Source: DAINBT01 sp036732785 (GTDB taxonomy: Bacteria; Planctomycetota; Phycisphaerae; Sedimentisphaerales; SM23-30). From it: a DNA stretch of 50,521 nucleotides. A model generated the notes under the pieces. The model saw only the letters and a program-made list of their open reading frames with translations. It was not told the origin of the DNA and made no database searches. The DNA lies in the NCBI GenBank assembly GCA_964537505.1, contig CAZICK010000018.1, forward strand, positions 1 through 50,521. The letters are read 5' to 3'. Positions 35,186 to 43,962 of this stretch are shown here, piece by piece. A program made the position numbers and the translations under genes. The number at the start of each line of letters is the position of its first letter. Position 1 is the stretch's first letter.

Positions 35186-36334
35186 TCAGCGATCTCGGGC
35201 TATGGCTTGATAAACCTTGTATGTCTGATTCGCACATTTTTCCCAGGTAAAATTTGCGGCATGGGTCAGACACTCCTGTCGTTTTTCGGGATTGTCAATA
35301 TCGTTCTCCAGGGCGGCGGTTATTGTGGCGGCGATATCTTCTACACTGTAGGGGTCGAACAATCGGCACACCTGACCGGCGACTTCCGGAATGGCCGAGG
35401 CATTCGAACACACCGCCGGGGTGCCGCAGGCCATTGCTTCCAGGGGAGCCAGGCCGAACCCTTCGTACAAACTGGGGTGAACTACCAACGTAGCCAGGTT
35501 ATATAGATGAGGCAAATCTTCGTTGCCTACCGAACACAGGAATCTCACCTGATTTTCGATTTTCAGTTTGTTTGCCTGAGCAAGCAGCTTTTGGGTATCG
35601 GCGGTAATCGGACCGGTCAGGATCAGGGGAAAGTTTTTTCGCAGACTATCGGGCAATTCGGCCAGGGCCTGCAAAAGACGCCCCAGGTTCTTATGAGGCT
35701 TATGATTACCGGTATAGAGCATAAATTTTTTCGGCAGATGATACTTTTCGCCGGTACGTTTCAAAAGTTGATCGTCCCGGACAGGGCAGAATTCCCGGGA
35801 ATGCCCCTGACTGATAACCACAATTTTTTCCGGCGGAATTTTCAGGTGCTCAACAATATCTTTTTTGGTATTTTGCGATATGGTGATAATCCGCCGGGCA
35901 CGGCGGGCATTTTGACGGGTGACAAACTTAAAGTAAGCGCGTTTAGCCGGTGAACAGTATCCCGGCAAAACCAGTGGATACAGATCATGAATGGTTACCA
36001 CTAACGGTATCCGCCGCATACCCAAAGGCGAATCGAAATGCGGATAATGATATACGCACGCGTCGTCGCGAACTCCCAAAAACTCTATATGATGGCGAAT
36101 GGACAAACAACCGCAATGCACCGGTCGGTAATCTATCTGGGCGGTACCTGCTTGGCTGGGATGTTCTTGTTGTAAGTGCTGTATAATTTCCTGCTGAGGT
36201 ACGCTCCATGGATTATGGTATATCCGCCATTGTGTTTCAGGATGATCCCGAACCAGTATCCAGATCAACTGGGAGACATACGGCCAACTTCCACCGGGCA
36301 GATGAGCAAAACGCAGATCATAGCTTATCTTCAT
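35186..36334 (-). CDS. Glycosyltransferase family 4
   Basis: 382 residues of GT-B fold: MKISYDLRFAHLPGG at the start, LVVTIHDLYPLVLPGY, ARRARRIITISQNTKKDIVEHL, the GTB hinge FMLYTGNHKPHKNLGRLLQAL, and the EX7E site LYEGFGLAPLEAMACGTPAVCSN. It transfers a sugar from a nucleotide donor in glycan or LPS assembly. ATG 36334 is preferred; GTG codons at 36343 and 36340 are also in frame. It is the last gene of the NfeD/FloA block. Confidence 0.9.
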   Translation of the reverse strand: MKISYDLRFAHLPGGSWPYVSQLIWILVRDHPETQWRIYHNPWSVPQQEIIQHLQQEHPSQAGTAQIDYRPVHCGCLSIRHHIEFLGVRDDACVYHYPHFDSPLGMRRIPLVVTIHDLYPLVLPGYCSPAKRAYFKFVTRQNARRARRIITISQNTKKDIVEHLKIPPEKIVVISQGHSREFCPVRDDQLLKRTGEKYHLPKKFMLYTGNHKPHKNLGRLLQALAELPDSLRKNFPLILTGPITADTQKLLAQANKLKIENQVRFLCSVGNEDLPHLYNLATLVVHPSLYEGFGLAPLEAMACGTPAVCSNASAIPEVAGQVCRLFDPYSVEDIAATITAALENDIDNPEKRQECLTHAANFTWEKCANQTYKVYQAIARDR

Positions 36335-36393
36335 AACCACCACAAGTGCCGCTGGGGTGGCCCCCCGATTTTCAGACCTTACGTTTCCGTTCC

Positions 36394-37137
36394 TTACAGC
36401 GGCAATTCAAAACTACCTTTCGGGCGCAACCCTACCGGTTTGCCCAGTATCTCAGCCAAAACAATAGCTTGAACCAGACCGTCCTTTTGCTGCAAGATCG
36501 TTTGTAAACGTTCGGTCGATGTCAATTGGGCGTACGATCCTTGACTTGCCGCTGCCCTTTTGCGATCCAACATGGCACCTTCTCTTGTCGATAGCATTTG
36601 TTTCCCGGCCAAGGTCTTAGTGGAAGTTCGCTTTGCCATGGCGGCTTCCGGCGCAGACGTAGCAGTTTGGATCGCTGCCGCCGCGGCAGCGGAGGCAGGT
36701 CTTTGAACTGGTTTTCCGGCAGGAACCTGTTGCACTTTGAACTGGGGCTTGGGCCGGGGCGCCGCCGGAGGTGGGACAGATGTCCTTTGAGGCCGCCCGG
36801 GCCCAGGAACACTCGTTGGGAAACGGCCCGGAGACTCCACACGACGCGGCGATTCTTGACGAGTCTGACTCGGACGAGGCTCCTGTTGGCGAGTCTGAGC
36901 CGATTGTGTTTTGCGCGCATAGCTTGGTAGCGGCTTAGTTCGTTTGGAAGGCTGTTCCTGCTGCCGAGGAATTTGGGGCTCTTGCGGTTTCTTCCCGGGC
37001 CCCTTGCCTTTGAACAGACCGCTCAATACATACAGGCCAAACACGATGATCGGTACTATCAGTTGGCGCAAACGACCTGATTCGTCCTCCTGTTGCGGCT
37101 GGGCCATTGCTAATAATGTCAAAATCTTTGACAACAT
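36394..37137 (-). CDS. Proline-rich membrane protein of unknown function, linked to floA
   Basis: 247 residues: an N-terminal membrane helix (QLIVPIIVFGLYVLSGLF), a long Pro/Gln/Arg-rich disordered middle (about 50-160) with an Ala run, and a short ordered C-terminus containing TILQQKDGLVQAIVLAEILGKPVGLRP. The C-terminal phrase (AIVLxEILGxP) recurs, from memory, in planctomycete hypothetical proteins; function unknown. It lies 30 bases downstream of floA and is probably co-transcribed. GGAG lies 10 bases before ATG 37137. Confidence 0.65.
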   Translation of the reverse strand: MLSKILTLLAMAQPQQEDESGRLRQLIVPIIVFGLYVLSGLFKGKGPGKKPQEPQIPRQQEQPSKRTKPLPSYARKTQSAQTRQQEPRPSQTRQESPRRVESPGRFPTSVPGPGRPQRTSVPPPAAPRPKPQFKVQQVPAGKPVQRPASAAAAAAIQTATSAPEAAMAKRTSTKTLAGKQMLSTREGAMLDRKRAAASQGSYAQLTSTERLQTILQQKDGLVQAIVLAEILGKPVGLRPKGSFELPL

Positions 37138-37167
37138 TACATCATTGCTCCGAACTGTCAACTAATC

Positions 37168-38325
37168 TTACTTCTTGATTGGATTATCTTCATCACTTCG
37201 ACCGATCGATTCTCTCATACCGGTATCGGCCCTGATGTTTTTCATGCGATAATAATCCATAATACCCAGGTTGCCGCTGCGGAACGCGTCGGCCATTGCC
37301 TTGGGCACTTCCGCCTCGGCAAGCACGACCTTGGCCTGGTTTTCCTGTACCAGGGCTTTCATTTCCTGTTCACGGGCTACCGCCATGGCACGGCGGCCTT
37401 CCGCCTCAGCCTGACGCATCTGCTTGTCGGCCTCGGCCCGTTCGGTTTCCAGCAGAGCGCCAACATTGGCAACATCGCGAACACTGGCCACGCTGACATC
37501 GGCAATGTCGATAGAGACAATTTCAAATGCCGTCTGGGCGTCGAGTCCGCTGGAAAGCACTTTTTTGGAGATACGGTCGGGATTTTCCAGCACGTCTTTA
37601 TATGTTGTCGAGGAGCCGATGGCACTTACGATACCCTGACCTACGCGGGCGATGATGGTATCTTCGGTCGCTCCACGCACCAGTTGGTTGATATTGGAAC
37701 GAACGGTTACGCGGGCCTTAACCAACAGTCTGATACCGTCCTTGGCCACCGCGTCCAGCATACCGGTTGAAGACGACTCGGAGATTGGGCAATCGATGAT
37801 CTTGGGCTTGACGGTAGTCTGTACCGCATCGAGAATATCCCGGCCGGCCAGGTCGATAGCACGAGCCACATCCAATGTCAGAGCGATCTTGGCCCGGTGA
37901 GACACGATCATAGCCTTGACCAGATCTATTACATGGCCGCCGGCAAAGTGATGCGCCTGCAGTTCGGCAAAGTTCAGGGGCAGGTTAGCTTTGTGTGCAA
38001 TAATAAGGGCGCTAACACATGTCATCATGTCTCCGGGATCGCGGCGGACCAAAAAAACGCTTTCCAACGCACGGGTCGAAAGAGCTTCAATCCCAGCCTG
38101 CACCGCTGAAATACGGGCGCTGACTATCAGTTGCGACGGGACTCTTCGTAGCGACATGCCGATCAGATCAAAAAACGTTACCCTCGCGCCGCTGGACAGC
38201 GCCTGAATATATATTTTTATGAAACTGCCGAAAACGAAAACTATCGTCAAACAAATAATACCAAGAATAATTACGCCCACCCACGCCAGTGGTTTCATAC
38301 CTGCTGCTAACATAATCATATCCAT
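37168..38325 (-). CDS. floA: Flotillin-like protein FloA
   Basis: 385 residues. N-terminal membrane-inserting segment (LAWVGVIILGIICLTIVFVFGSF), FFDLIGMSLRRVP, then the SPFH domain (IIDCPISESSSTGMLDAVAKDGIRLLVKARVTVRSN, NINQLVRGATEDTIIARVGQGIVSAIGSS), and a coiled Ala/Glu-rich flotillin tail (ERAEADKQMRQAEAEGRRAMAVAREQEMKA). FloA scaffolds membrane microdomains and is typically encoded with NfeD, as here. AGGAG lies 9 bases before ATG 38325. Confidence 0.93.
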   Translation of the reverse strand: MDMIMLAAGMKPLAWVGVIILGIICLTIVFVFGSFIKIYIQALSSGARVTFFDLIGMSLRRVPSQLIVSARISAVQAGIEALSTRALESVFLVRRDPGDMMTCVSALIIAHKANLPLNFAELQAHHFAGGHVIDLVKAMIVSHRAKIALTLDVARAIDLAGRDILDAVQTTVKPKIIDCPISESSSTGMLDAVAKDGIRLLVKARVTVRSNINQLVRGATEDTIIARVGQGIVSAIGSSTTYKDVLENPDRISKKVLSSGLDAQTAFEIVSIDIADVSVASVRDVANVGALLETERAEADKQMRQAEAEGRRAMAVAREQEMKALVQENQAKVVLAEAEVPKAMADAFRSGNLGIMDYYRMKNIRADTGMRESIGRSDEDNPIKK

Positions 38326-38374
38326 TGTAACGCACTCCTGTTTTATTAAGGTCAAAAATTACCCACAACTTCTG

Positions 38375-38869
38375 TTACGTCTTTTCTTGTTCATTAACTA
38401 CTATACTGTTGCCTTCCAGGTTAACGACAATAATATCAACTCCCAGCCCAATCATCTCTCCTTCTGCCACTACACTGTAGCGTTCTCCTTCAATTTCCGC
38501 TATCCCTGACGGCCTCAGGGGCGTGACGGTCTTACCGGTTTTCCCCATCAGTTTGCTGTAATCTCCATCACTGACCCCGGCGCTGCCGCGTTCGGAGACG
38601 GTTTCTGTTTCCGGCTTCAATATCATCCTGCGACCAACCGGCGTCCTGGGAAACACTTTCAGACCGAGAACAATTGTTACCGGCACTAAAACGGCCGTAA
38701 TGGCCAAAAAAACCACACCCGTGTCCGCGCTCTCTCCAAAGGCCATGACAATAGCGCCTATGATGGCCCCTGTGGACAAAATGGCTAATATCCCTCCGGA
38801 GGGAAGCAGCACTTCCATGAAGGCCAGTACAATACCCAAGATCAATAACAGAACCGCGTATGTCAACAT
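38375..38869 (-). CDS. NfeD-like membrane protein (short form)
   Basis: 164 residues: about three membrane helices (TYAVLLLILGIVLAFMEVLLPSGG and following) and a C-terminal OB-fold NfeD domain (LMGKTGKTVTPLRPSGIAEIEGERYSVVAEGEMIGLGVDIIVVNLEGNSIVV). It works with FloA in membrane microdomains. It lies between the long NfeD protease and floA, with gaps of 35 and 49 bases. Confidence 0.85.
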   Translation of the reverse strand: MLTYAVLLLILGIVLAFMEVLLPSGGILAILSTGAIIGAIVMAFGESADTGVVFLAITAVLVPVTIVLGLKVFPRTPVGRRMILKPETETVSERGSAGVSDGDYSKLMGKTGKTVTPLRPSGIAEIEGERYSVVAEGEMIGLGVDIIVVNLEGNSIVVNEQEKT

Positions 38870-38904
38870 TTACTTATACCTATCCCATTTGCCTATCTAC
38901 TCAT

Positions 38905-41328
38905 TCACTCATTCACTTCCTTAACTACTATACTGTTTCCTACAATATTGACAACCTTAATTTTTCTCTCACTTTCTATCATTTCTCCTCGTGATACCAC
39001 ATTAAGGCGTTCCCTGCCGAATCGGCCGAGGCCCGAGGGGCGCAACGGACTCAGACTGATACCCTCGTCTCCCACTACTACCGGTGGCTCCGGAGCGGGG
39101 GCTGCCTGCCTGCCGGAACGTACCTCGACCGAGTCCTGCGGCCTTGACAGGATCAGTCTGTTGGCCACGGGAATATGCGGCAGATAGCGGGCGATAAAAT
39201 ACGCGCCCACAAGGAAGCCCGCGAACCCTCCCAGCAGACCATACAAATTATGCTCAAATTCCCGCCAGTCAGGTTCCGAAACGGGCAGCGGAAACTCGTC
39301 CGGCCTGTTGGTCACCATCATCGCCGCCAAAGCGAAGATCATCATCAGAGTACCGCTAATACCGGCAATTCCAAATCCAGGTATCACAAACAATTCCAGC
39401 AGAAGCAATCCCATCCCGATCACGAACACCGCGATCTCCCACCAGTTAGCCATCCCGATAAGGAATTTGCTGCCAAACAGAATCAGCAATGCCGCCACCG
39501 CCACCGCGCCCGGCAGCCCCAGACCGGGACTGTTAAGCTCAGCGTAAATCCCCAAAAGAGCGACCATAAGTAAAACGCCGCTTACCGCCGGGCTGGTCAG
39601 CCAGCGGACCAGCTCTTCAGACCAGTTGGTCTCCATGATCTCTGGCGGACGCGAAAAACTCACCTTGTCGCGATCTTCCAGAAACGCCAATACCTCCCCA
39701 CGAACACGTTCATCCAGTCCCTCCACCACCACGCGGGCCAGGCCGTATTCAAGAGCTTTGTCCGCAGAAAGAGTAAGCAACTGATCCTTGCTGACAACGC
39801 ATTTTTTAGCTTCCAGATCGTAATTGTAGTCGTCACGGGGCAAATCATTAGTCTCAAAATATTCATTTTTACCTGTTCGCAGGTTCTTCACCTGATACAC
39901 TTCAATATCAATGCTCACCATGGCCTTGCACAGGGCGATCGGATAACCGTTGGTCTTGGCCGCGTCCTCGAAATAGCTGCGCAGCGGGCTTTCCATCTTT
40001 TCCCGTTCCACCCCTTCGAGTTTGCCGCCCATCATGATCGGAGCGCAATCGCCGATCTGCGTGTTCGACTTCATTATAATGTCCTGACAGGCCACGCTGA
40101 TCAGAGCACCGGCGGAAATCGCTTTAGTCCGCACATACGCCACGGTATGAGCCTTTTTGGCCACTTCATGCATAAAGTAGTTCCATATCTCAATGGCGCT
40201 ATCGACCCGACCGCCGAATGTGTCTATCTCGTAAATAATATAGGTCGCTCCCCCAGCCAGGGCTGTCTCTGTCCGCCGCTTGATCGATTCATACAACCCC
40301 TCGTCCACCATCTCCGAACAAACTATAAAAACCGCTTTGTCAGACTTATCCGCAAACGCATCCTCTTTTACTATTGCCGGATCAGATTCTTCTTCAATTC
40401 CTCCCTCAATGGTTTGCTTTTCAGTCTTTATTTGTTCGGTTGTCTCTGGTTTTGGAGTCAGTTTCACAAGATTTACATCCAGCACACGTGCCAATTCATC
40501 TTCGTCCCCGGCCAGATACTTCACCAAAGCGATCTCCTGCGCCTTTCGTCCGCTCAGCAGCAGCACCTCATCTGCCCCAACCAGCGGACCACCCCCAGCC
40601 ATCTGCCAGGGCTGATCGCTGCGCTGTACGAGTTGCTCAAAACCGGCCTGGTCCACCAGCTTTTTTTCACTACCACGAACTATCTCATACAAAATCGTTT
40701 GTTTGCGCACCATTGCCTCTGCCAGCAGTAGATCATGGCCGCCGGCGCGGGCAAAATTGGTTATCATATTTACCACACTCTGCTCATCGACCAGCGATGA
40801 ACTGATCTCCTGACCCTCCATGCTTTTGGTTTTTGTGGGACCTGTCACCTGGCCCAGTTGGGCGAACTCGTCCGCCACGATCTCACGGCATGCAAAAACC
40901 GCCAGCATACTCATACCGGTAGCTTCCTTGGGTACAAACGCTGCCGTGCGAATCTTCTTTTTGGTCGCCAGCCGGGCGATATCGCGGGCCAGATCGGAGA
41001 AACTCTCAAATGAACCGCCCTGACTGGTAAAACGAAATATGACAGTGGCAATACCTTCCTCCACCGCCCGATCGATCTGACCTCTGACATTTTGGAGATT
41101 CTCACGAGAGAACCCAAACTGCCGAACACCGGTTTGCGAACCTATATTGATAATAGTAGCACTATTGTCAGCCCTAACCTTTTCCGTCACACTCTCCACC
41201 GCACCGCCCGTTGCGCCATCCGCCACACTGTCCGTCACGCCGTCCGTCACGCCGGCTTGAGGCCAAAAAAACAGGCAAACAACTGCCAGAATCCCAATAA
41301 ACAGTAATTTCCGCGATCTTTCCATCAT
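38905..41328 (-). CDS. NfeD-type membrane serine protease (long form) with two ClpP-like domains
   Basis: 807 residues. Signal/anchor (LLFIGILAVVCLFFW), a first ClpP-like domain (about 55-270), a variable linker, a second ClpP-like domain (about 325-555) with IDTFGGRVDSAIEIWNYF and the Ser motif AISAGALISVACQDIIM, then membrane helices and a C-terminal OB-fold ending VSRGEMIESERKIKVVNIVGNSIVV. In NfeD proteases the SAG serine is the nucleophile; in the first domain the matching place reads ATGMSMLAVFACREIV, without SAG, so it appears inactive. AGGAAG precedes ATG 41328. Confidence 0.88.
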   Translation of the reverse strand: MMERSRKLLFIGILAVVCLFFWPQAGVTDGVTDSVADGATGGAVESVTEKVRADNSATIINIGSQTGVRQFGFSRENLQNVRGQIDRAVEEGIATVIFRFTSQGGSFESFSDLARDIARLATKKKIRTAAFVPKEATGMSMLAVFACREIVADEFAQLGQVTGPTKTKSMEGQEISSSLVDEQSVVNMITNFARAGGHDLLLAEAMVRKQTILYEIVRGSEKKLVDQAGFEQLVQRSDQPWQMAGGGPLVGADEVLLLSGRKAQEIALVKYLAGDEDELARVLDVNLVKLTPKPETTEQIKTEKQTIEGGIEEESDPAIVKEDAFADKSDKAVFIVCSEMVDEGLYESIKRRTETALAGGATYIIYEIDTFGGRVDSAIEIWNYFMHEVAKKAHTVAYVRTKAISAGALISVACQDIIMKSNTQIGDCAPIMMGGKLEGVEREKMESPLRSYFEDAAKTNGYPIALCKAMVSIDIEVYQVKNLRTGKNEYFETNDLPRDDYNYDLEAKKCVVSKDQLLTLSADKALEYGLARVVVEGLDERVRGEVLAFLEDRDKVSFSRPPEIMETNWSEELVRWLTSPAVSGVLLMVALLGIYAELNSPGLGLPGAVAVAALLILFGSKFLIGMANWWEIAVFVIGMGLLLLELFVIPGFGIAGISGTLMMIFALAAMMVTNRPDEFPLPVSEPDWREFEHNLYGLLGGFAGFLVGAYFIARYLPHIPVANRLILSRPQDSVEVRSGRQAAPAPEPPVVVGDEGISLSPLRPSGLGRFGRERLNVVSRGEMIESERKIKVVNIVGNSIVVKEVNE

Positions 41329-41610
41329 AAATGACTTCCTGAAAAATCCTCCGGTTTGACCGATCTTGCTCATACCCTCAAAAAAACACACAAATTTTCC
41401 CTGCTCAGCGTATTCTAACTACGGTTACCACCTATAGCAAGGAGATTATGACGGTTATTCATATACTTCTAACTCCTTAGAACACCTGGTTTTACAGCAA
41501 AAACAATTTGCTAAAAAGCACATTCTGGGCTTAAACAAATGAGTTAACTTTCGCGGTTTTTCGACCCAATTTTAACTCAACAGGCGTGCTGATCAAACAT
41601 GGTGAACGTG

Positions 41611-42357
41611 TTAAGGCAATACCCAGGACACACTATTGGCGATTAACTTCTGAAAAGGCTTCTTCTTATATGAGTCTGGCCAGTGGGCCGGCAAAATAAC
41701 GGCGACACGGCCACTTCCATAATTTTTAGTCCACACCGACGGATACTCAATATCAGTGCCTTTTTGTTTTGCCACGGCTAAAAGTCGGCAATCTTTTGTC
41801 AGCGGCGTAGATTGATAAAGTTCGCTGTGTGTTTCGAATGTATCGGGTAGCGTACTTGTAACAGGATGATCTTTATCTGTCACTCTCACATCCAGCATTA
41901 TATCGACATCATCATGTTTAATAAATACCGCGCCATATAGCTCTCGAATATCCTGCCATTCAGGAAACGAATAATACGAAGCATGTACAGCCACTACACC
42001 GGCGCCATTTCGAACTTTTTCAAGCAGTGTGGTTTTTTGAGCATCGGTTAAAACGCCATCAGCAGATTCGAAGCAGTGATTCATAATTATCACATCAAAA
42101 TTTGAGCTATCCAGGAAACTGCCGTCGGTTACAACTTCGATATCTATGTTGAGATATTTCGGCAGAAATTCAGTCATGATCTCGGCAAAGGCGTCAAAAT
42201 CATGTGCAAATCCACCTACCCATAAAACAGCTTTGCGTTTTCCGCTCCTGGGGGGTGTGCCGCATCCGCCGGATGCCAATATGCCCCCTACGGTTCCGGC
42301 AATAGCGAAGGAACTGTTTCGTAAAAAATCGCGGCGTGAAATATTGAACCCATTCAT
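41611..42357 (-). CDS. Tat-exported ThuA-like protein
   Basis: 248 residues. It has a twin-arginine signal (ISRRDFLRNSSFAIAG) followed by a ThuA / glutamine-amidotransferase-like flavodoxin fold: KAVLWVGGFAHDFDAFAEIM, NFDVIIMNHCFESADG, GAGVVAVHASYYSF, HPVTSTLPDTFETHSELY and GSGRVAVILPAHWPDS. ThuA-like proteins occur in sugar (keto-glycoside) utilisation loci and their precise reaction is not settled. A good AAAGGA site precedes the ATG. It follows the cytochrome gene by 11 bases, so the two are in one operon. Confidence 0.85.
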   Translation of the reverse strand: MNGFNISRRDFLRNSSFAIAGTVGGILASGGCGTPPRSGKRKAVLWVGGFAHDFDAFAEIMTEFLPKYLNIDIEVVTDGSFLDSSNFDVIIMNHCFESADGVLTDAQKTTLLEKVRNGAGVVAVHASYYSFPEWQDIRELYGAVFIKHDDVDIMLDVRVTDKDHPVTSTLPDTFETHSELYQSTPLTKDCRLLAVAKQKGTDIEYPSVWTKNYGSGRVAVILPAHWPDSYKKKPFQKLIANSVSWVLP

Positions 42358-42368
42358 AGTCTTTTCCT

Positions 42369-42809
42369 TTATTCTACGGCACTGCCGATCCTGTGTTTAC
42401 CGTGGCAATCGGTACAGACAGGATATCGATCGAACCCGGCAAGTTTGGAATCAGAGATTTTGTGCTTTTTGTGACATTCCATACATGCCCGGTCAACCTG
42501 ATCACGGGTATATGTAATATCGGGCTTAGTGGCTCCGATATCTTCATCATTGGCATGTCCGGCACTTATACCATGACACTTTATGCAGGTAACACCCTCG
42601 CTAAAATGAGTCTTACTGATCGTTTCACCTACAAAGGTGATATGGCATACATAACAGGCCGCATTAACGCTCATGGGATCGATCTGGCCGGAAGGCTGGG
42701 CAAAATCCGAGTGGGACGTTTCAGTTTCAACAGGCTTTTTGCACGAACATGAATGAAAAAAAAGCGGCAAGCCAATACTTGAAATCGCCAAGAGCAATTT
42801 TCTTGTCAT
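42369..42809 (-). CDS. Small exported tetrahaem cytochrome c
   Basis: 146 residues with an N-terminal signal peptide (MTRKLLLAISSIGLPLFF) and four CxxCH haem-binding motifs: CYVCH, CIKCH, CMECH and CTDCH. Several extra His residues (THF, GHAN, HKKH, GKHR) can serve as distal ligands, as in NapC/NrfH- or cytochrome c554-like small multihaem proteins. A Cys-rich spot (SCSCKK) after the hydrophobic stretch might be a lipid anchor, but the lipobox is poor. ATG 42809 overlaps the stop of the upstream aldo/keto-reductase-like gene by 4 bases (ATGA), so translation is coupled and the proteins likely act together. Confidence 0.88.
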   Translation of the reverse strand: MTRKLLLAISSIGLPLFFHSCSCKKPVETETSHSDFAQPSGQIDPMSVNAACYVCHITFVGETISKTHFSEGVTCIKCHGISAGHANDEDIGATKPDITYTRDQVDRACMECHKKHKISDSKLAGFDRYPVCTDCHGKHRIGSAVE

Positions 42810-43891
42810 ACTGTTTCCCAGTGCTTTAACCAGTGATACTCCGGTGTAATATGATCGCGGTAGTTTCGAGTGCATTTATCAATAGCCGCTATATCGGCAT
42901 CTGTCATGGGCTTATCTTTTTCGTAGGAACCTTTTACATTTTCTTCAAGCTGTTCAGAGATATTTACGCCGGGAATAACCGCGGATATACGAGATTCTTT
43001 CAACATTGTTTTCAGCAGGATATGTGCCTTCGGATCGACCTTGCCCTCGATTTCTTGTGGCTTTAGGCCGAAAGTCGTTCCAGCGCCAAAGGGCTTTAGG
43101 CCAATGACCCCCACATCTTTTTTCTTTGCAAGTTCAAGCAAGCTGGCTCCGCCAAATTCTTTGGTCAGGAAAAGATACGGAAAGATTATCACGGAAAACT
43201 GAGGATACTCATTCAATACCCGGCGGAACACTTTTGGGTTATGAGCCGAGATACCCAAATAACGAACCTTGCCGGCCTTCTTGACCTCTTCAAAAACATC
43301 AACTACCATATCCAGTACCTTATGGCTTACCATATACATAGTGGCAAGATTCGTTTGACCCTCACCCCACGTTGCCCCAACAGGCCGCCACATATCCAGA
43401 TAATCGGTCTTATAGCCCTTTAGGCGATCATCAATGGATTTGAGCATACCTTCTTTAGAAAGTTCTTTCTCATACTCTTCAGTAATCTTCTCAGGCCATG
43501 AAGCGAATCCTATATACCAGTTCTTTCTGCGGGCGCCGTCCATTGCTTTGCCGTAAAGGTCACATTCGTCGGCAATATTAGTATCGACGTAATTCAGCCC
43601 CAATTCTGTGGCCTTATCAAGAACGTCCCTTCGATTTTCGACACCACCTTTTGTATAGAAACCGCCATGGCCGCCAAGACTTATCTCGGAGATCATTAAA
43701 TCCGTTTTACCTAAACGGCGATATCCCATCTTCGGGTTATAGCTCAATATCTTTAGGGTGTCGTTTTTCTCTGCGGCACCGGAATTTGCGGCAATCGCAC
43801 CAGCGGCAGCCGCTGCAGTTATCACAGAAGTCTTATGCAGAAATGTTCGACGTGAAATTTGTTCTTTATCTTTAAAGCGTATCCTCTTCAT
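42806..43891 (-). CDS. Tat-exported aldo/keto reductase-like protein with altered catalytic tetrad
   Basis: 361 residues. Tat signal (ISRRTFLHKTSVITAAAAAG) then an aldo/keto-reductase barrel: MGYRRLGKTDLMISEISLGG, ELGLNYVDTN, VKKAGKVRYLGISAHNP, KKDVGVIGLKPFGAG and the closing SRISAVIPGVNISEQLEENV. By hand alignment the catalytic Asp is present (YVDTN), but the usual Tyr (DTAxxYG) aligns with NIAD, the Lys (IATK) with FASW, and the His (YxxH) with WRPVG. Export is odd for an NADPH enzyme. Together with the coupled cytochrome this suggests a different chemistry or a binding role. ATG 43891 chosen; GTG 43930 also in frame. Confidence 0.85.
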   Translation of the reverse strand: MKRIRFKDKEQISRRTFLHKTSVITAAAAAGAIAANSGAAEKNDTLKILSYNPKMGYRRLGKTDLMISEISLGGHGGFYTKGGVENRRDVLDKATELGLNYVDTNIADECDLYGKAMDGARRKNWYIGFASWPEKITEEYEKELSKEGMLKSIDDRLKGYKTDYLDMWRPVGATWGEGQTNLATMYMVSHKVLDMVVDVFEEVKKAGKVRYLGISAHNPKVFRRVLNEYPQFSVIIFPYLFLTKEFGGASLLELAKKKDVGVIGLKPFGAGTTFGLKPQEIEGKVDPKAHILLKTMLKESRISAVIPGVNISEQLEENVKGSYEKDKPMTDADIAAIDKCTRNYRDHITPEYHWLKHWETV

Positions 43892-43962
43892 GTCAGTTTT
43901 TAATCCTTTCAGTTTTTCAGTTGCGTTCACTTTGCTTAGGTGATTCGGTGCGGATTCTTGTC

